Source: Dehalococcoidia bacterium | Lineage (GTDB): Bacteria; Chloroflexota; Dehalococcoidia; GIF9; AB-539-J10 | Direction: 5' to 3' | Length of the DNA: 8,300 nucleotides | Assembly: GCA_030606765.1 (NCBI GenBank) | Contig: JAUWFX010000076.1 | Location: forward strand, 1 to 8,300 | Shown here: positions 6,147-8,300 of the stretch, piece by piece | Numbering within the stretch: the first letter of the stretch is position 1 | Layout of the letters: every line of letters starts with the position of its first letter | Program-made: the position numbers and the translations under genes | The notes under the pieces: generated by a model | The model's database searches: none | Told to the model about the DNA's origin: nothing | Seen by the model: only the letters and a program-made list of their open reading frames with translations

Positions 6147-7007
6147 GTGCTGGTTACCATAATCGGTTTAGGGTTAATCGGCGGCTCAATCGGGTTAGCG
6201 TTAAGGCAAGGGAAGAAGCCCAGGTGGGAAATAGTCGGCTATAGCCGTCATAAGGAAACTGTAGCCAATGCCTTAAGTTTAGGTGCCATTGAGCGAGGCG
6301 AAACCAACTTGAAGGATGCGGTAAAGCAGGCTGATTTTGTCATCATCGCCACACCGGTTTTGACGGTAAAGGAAATCTTCTCCGAGATAGCTCTTCATCT
6401 TCCCTCTGCTTGCATTGTCACCGATACCGCCAGCACGAAAGTCCAGGTTATGAAATGGGCCGGGGAAATACTGCCGCCAACGGTGGACTTTATTGGTGGA
6501 CACCCCATGGCCGGGAAGGAAACTTATGGCATCCAGGCTGCTGAAGCCGAATTATTTCGGAGGTGCACTTATTGTCTCACCTCATCGGAGAAAGTTTCAC
6601 CAAAATCGATAGATACCGTGACAGGCATGGTCAAGAAGCTGGGAGCCACACCTTTTTTCATTGATGCTCAAGAGCATGACAACCTCGTGGCTGGCATTAG
6701 TCATCTACCTATGTTGCTCTCGGCGGCTCTGGTATCGCTAACCACCAGGGATCCTTCCTGGTCTGAAATGTCCAAACTGGCAGCCTCTGGCTATTATGAC
6801 CTTACTCGCTTAGCTTCGGGGAATCCTGAGGTAAATGCCCATATCTGCCTTAGCAACAAGGAAGCTATAGTTAACTGGATAGATAAATTCAGCCAGGAAT
6901 TGGAGAGGTATCGCCAACTGGTGGCTGAGGGGGATAAACGCTTGGAACAAACCTTTACTGAGGCTAACAAAGCGAGACAAGAATGGCTGAACAATTTGTC
7001 GGCTTAA
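6147..7007 (+). CDS. tyrA: Prephenate dehydrogenase (TyrA), probable leaderless start
   Basis: Cytosolic enzyme of tyrosine synthesis: NAD(P)-dependent oxidative decarboxylation of prephenate to 4-hydroxyphenylpyruvate. Arogenate as substrate cannot be excluded. The 286-aa product begins with a Rossmann nucleotide motif GLGLIGGS (7-14). VTDTASTK (91-98) carries the family Ser96; GGHPMAG (117-123) carries catalytic His119; SHLP (185-188) carries His186; and Arg221 in DLTRLASG matches the substrate-binding Arg. These correspond to Ser126, His147, His217 and Arg250 of the Aquifex enzyme. There is no ACT or chorismate mutase domain, so it is the short monofunctional form. I choose GTG 6147: an in-frame TTG at 6126 lies within the promoter, neither start has a Shine-Dalgarno, and GTG gives the usual two to five residues before the VTIIGLG strand. 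It is the first gene of an operon with aroA, which overlaps its 3' end. Confidence 0.9.
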   Translation: MLVTIIGLGLIGGSIGLALRQGKKPRWEIVGYSRHKETVANALSLGAIERGETNLKDAVKQADFVIIATPVLTVKEIFSEIALHLPSACIVTDTASTKVQVMKWAGEILPPTVDFIGGHPMAGKETYGIQAAEAELFRRCTYCLTSSEKVSPKSIDTVTGMVKKLGATPFFIDAQEHDNLVAGISHLPMLLSAALVSLTTRDPSWSEMSKLAASGYYDLTRLASGNPEVNAHICLSNKEAIVNWIDKFSQELERYRQLVAEGDKRLEQTFTEANKARQEWLNNLSA

Positions 7008-8300
7008 GGTCGTCTTCGCCAAGAGCCGAGACAAGAACCATCAAACCTTGCCCTAGGTTGGAAGGGGAGGTAGTTCTACCTGGTGATAAGTCTATTTCCC
7101 ACCGGGCTGTCATCCTGGATAGCTTAGCTAAAGGTAAAGCCAGGATCGATAATTTTGCTCCGGGGGAAGATTGCCTGGCTACAATCAGGTGCCTGAGAGC
7201 CTTGGGTGTGAAAATTGGCAAACAAGGGTCACGGGACTCACCTACTCTATTAGTCTCGGGAACTGGCGAGGATGGTCTTAAGGAGGCCGGCAATGTGCTT
7301 GATGCCCAGGATAGTGCCACTACAATGCGCCTTCTTGGTGGTCTTCTTTCCAGCCAGCCTTTTCTGTCTGTTATTACCGGGGACGTCTCTCTTCGTAATC
7401 GCCCCATGGGCAGGTTGATCGAACCACTGAGGTTGATGGGCGCTGAGATCTGGGGAAGGGAGCGAGATTCCTTTGCTCCTCTGGTCATCAGGGGGAAAAA
7501 GTTGCGGGGTATAGATTTTACCTTGCCTGTTCCCAGTGCTCAAATTAAATCGGCCATTCTACTAGCCGGTCTTTTTGCCCGCGGCAATACCGTCTTACAT
7601 CAGACAATCCCTTCCCGGGACCATACGGAAAGGATGCTAGAACGGATGGGAGCCAGTTTGGAAAGCCAGGGAAATTCGATTTCCTTGCTGCCTTTGAGCA
7701 GTCCTTTAGTTCCCGTCAACCTTCGTGTCCCGGGCGACATCAGCTCAGCAGCCTACTTTTTGGTTGCCGGAGCTATTCACCATAACGCCAGGATAGTGAT
7801 AAGGGATTGTGGAATTAACCCGACACGAACGGGAATCGTTGATATTCTCTTGGCTATGGGAGCCAGGTTAAAAATAAATAATGAGCGTCTGGAAGCTGGT
7901 GAATCTTTAGCCGATATTGTGGTAGAATCTAGCGAGTTAAAGGGGATAGAGGTCGGTGGCGATATTATCCCTCGCCTCATTGACGAGATTCCCGTGTTAG
8001 CCGTAGCTGGCTGTGTTGCTAAAGGGAAAACTGTGATCAGGGATGCCGGGGAGCTGAGGGTGAAAGAATCAGACAGGATTGCCACTGTGGCAAGTGAGCT
8101 TTCCCGCCTGGGTGCTAAAATTGAACCTCTGCCGGATGGTATGGTCATCTATGGTGGTAGACCTTTGTCGGGCACGGAGGTTGACAGCCATTTCGACCAC
8201 CGATTGGCGATGAGCCTGGCAGTAGCCGGTTTGATAGCCAAAGGAGAAACGACCATCAAGCATGCACAGGTGGCACAGGTATCATATCCTGCTTTCTGGC
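6983..8300 (+). CDS. aroA: 3-phosphoshikimate 1-carboxyvinyltransferase (EPSP synthase, class II), 3' end cut by window
   Basis: Cytosolic shikimate-pathway enzyme joining phosphoenolpyruvate to shikimate 3-phosphate to give EPSP. The frame is open from ATG 6983 to the window edge (439 codons plus one base), so probably only about ten residues or fewer are missing. All four class II signatures are present: GDKS (34-37), SAQIK (185-189), RDHTE (212-216) and NPTR (279-282). Active-site candidates by alignment with E. coli are Lys36, Ser37, Arg41, Arg140, Gln187, Asp334, Glu362 and Arg365 in KESDR, and His406 and Arg407 in FDHRLAM. The PEP loop reads QDSATTMR (109-116), with Ala112 where most homologues have Gly. 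The start overlaps tyrA by 25 nt and gives about 15 residues more than typical before the TIKPCPRLEG strand. No other credible start lies before the conserved domain. Only a weak AGCGAG precedes it, so translational coupling to tyrA is likely. Confidence 0.92.
   Translation, partial: MAEQFVGLRSSSPRAETRTIKPCPRLEGEVVLPGDKSISHRAVILDSLAKGKARIDNFAPGEDCLATIRCLRALGVKIGKQGSRDSPTLLVSGTGEDGLKEAGNVLDAQDSATTMRLLGGLLSSQPFLSVITGDVSLRNRPMGRLIEPLRLMGAEIWGRERDSFAPLVIRGKKLRGIDFTLPVPSAQIKSAILLAGLFARGNTVLHQTIPSRDHTERMLERMGASLESQGNSISLLPLSSPLVPVNLRVPGDISSAAYFLVAGAIHHNARIVIRDCGINPTRTGIVDILLAMGARLKINNERLEAGESLADIVVESSELKGIEVGGDIIPRLIDEIPVLAVAGCVAKGKTVIRDAGELRVKESDRIATVASELSRLGAKIEPLPDGMVIYGGRPLSGTEVDSHFDHRLAMSLAVAGLIAKGETTIKHAQVAQVSYPAFW

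Noticed and set aside
6964..8263. Several minus-strand frames opposite aroA
   Set aside because: The plus strand encodes a complete set of EPSP synthase motifs through this stretch; the opposite frames show no recognisable protein.

Overview
The window looks like a chromosomal segment of a Dehalococcoidia-type Chloroflexota bacterium or a close relative. The evidence is indirect: two secreted proteins with KWHSxVIHLVVALAL-type signal peptides, divergent InlB-type B-repeats and a C-terminal CFIATAAYGTP box, plus short intergenic palindromes of the ATTGCGAG...CTCGCAAT type and class II shikimate-pathway genes. Lineage is an inference; no rRNA or other marker is present.

Layout, left to right. 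A 44-bp imperfect palindrome (10-53) precedes a plus-strand sodium:solute symporter (68-1465). A strong GC hairpin (1469-1503) separates it from two minus-strand genes. These encode paralogous exported multidomain proteins: A (1533-3779, 748 aa) and B (4149-5882, 577 aa). Both share a promoter/leader module, a signal peptide, InlB-like repeats (four in A, three in B) and an 86-residue C-terminus identical at 80 positions. Their N-terminal modules are unrelated: a beta-rich domain in A and a glycine-rich domain in B. The 369-bp gap between them (3780-4148) holds A's promoter and several small palindromic repeats.

To the right of B lies a divergent control region (5883-6146). It holds B's promoter, a perfect 15-bp-arm palindrome and a near-consensus sigma-70 promoter for the plus-strand aromatic genes. 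That promoter places the predicted +1 on a GTG at 6147, suggesting a leaderless tyrA (prephenate dehydrogenase, 6147-7007). aroA (EPSP synthase) overlaps tyrA by 25 nt and runs off the right edge. Its open frame has no stop in the window.

The aromatic pair forms a translationally coupled operon: AroA makes EPSP on the way to chorismate, and TyrA commits prephenate to tyrosine. The symporter and the surface-protein pair have no evident metabolic tie to it. The parts most worth a second look are the constant-variable-constant design of the surface proteins with their shared promoter module, the uncharacterised C-terminal box, the inferred leaderless tyrA start with a repeat-derived -35 box, and an Ala in AroA where most homologues have Gly.
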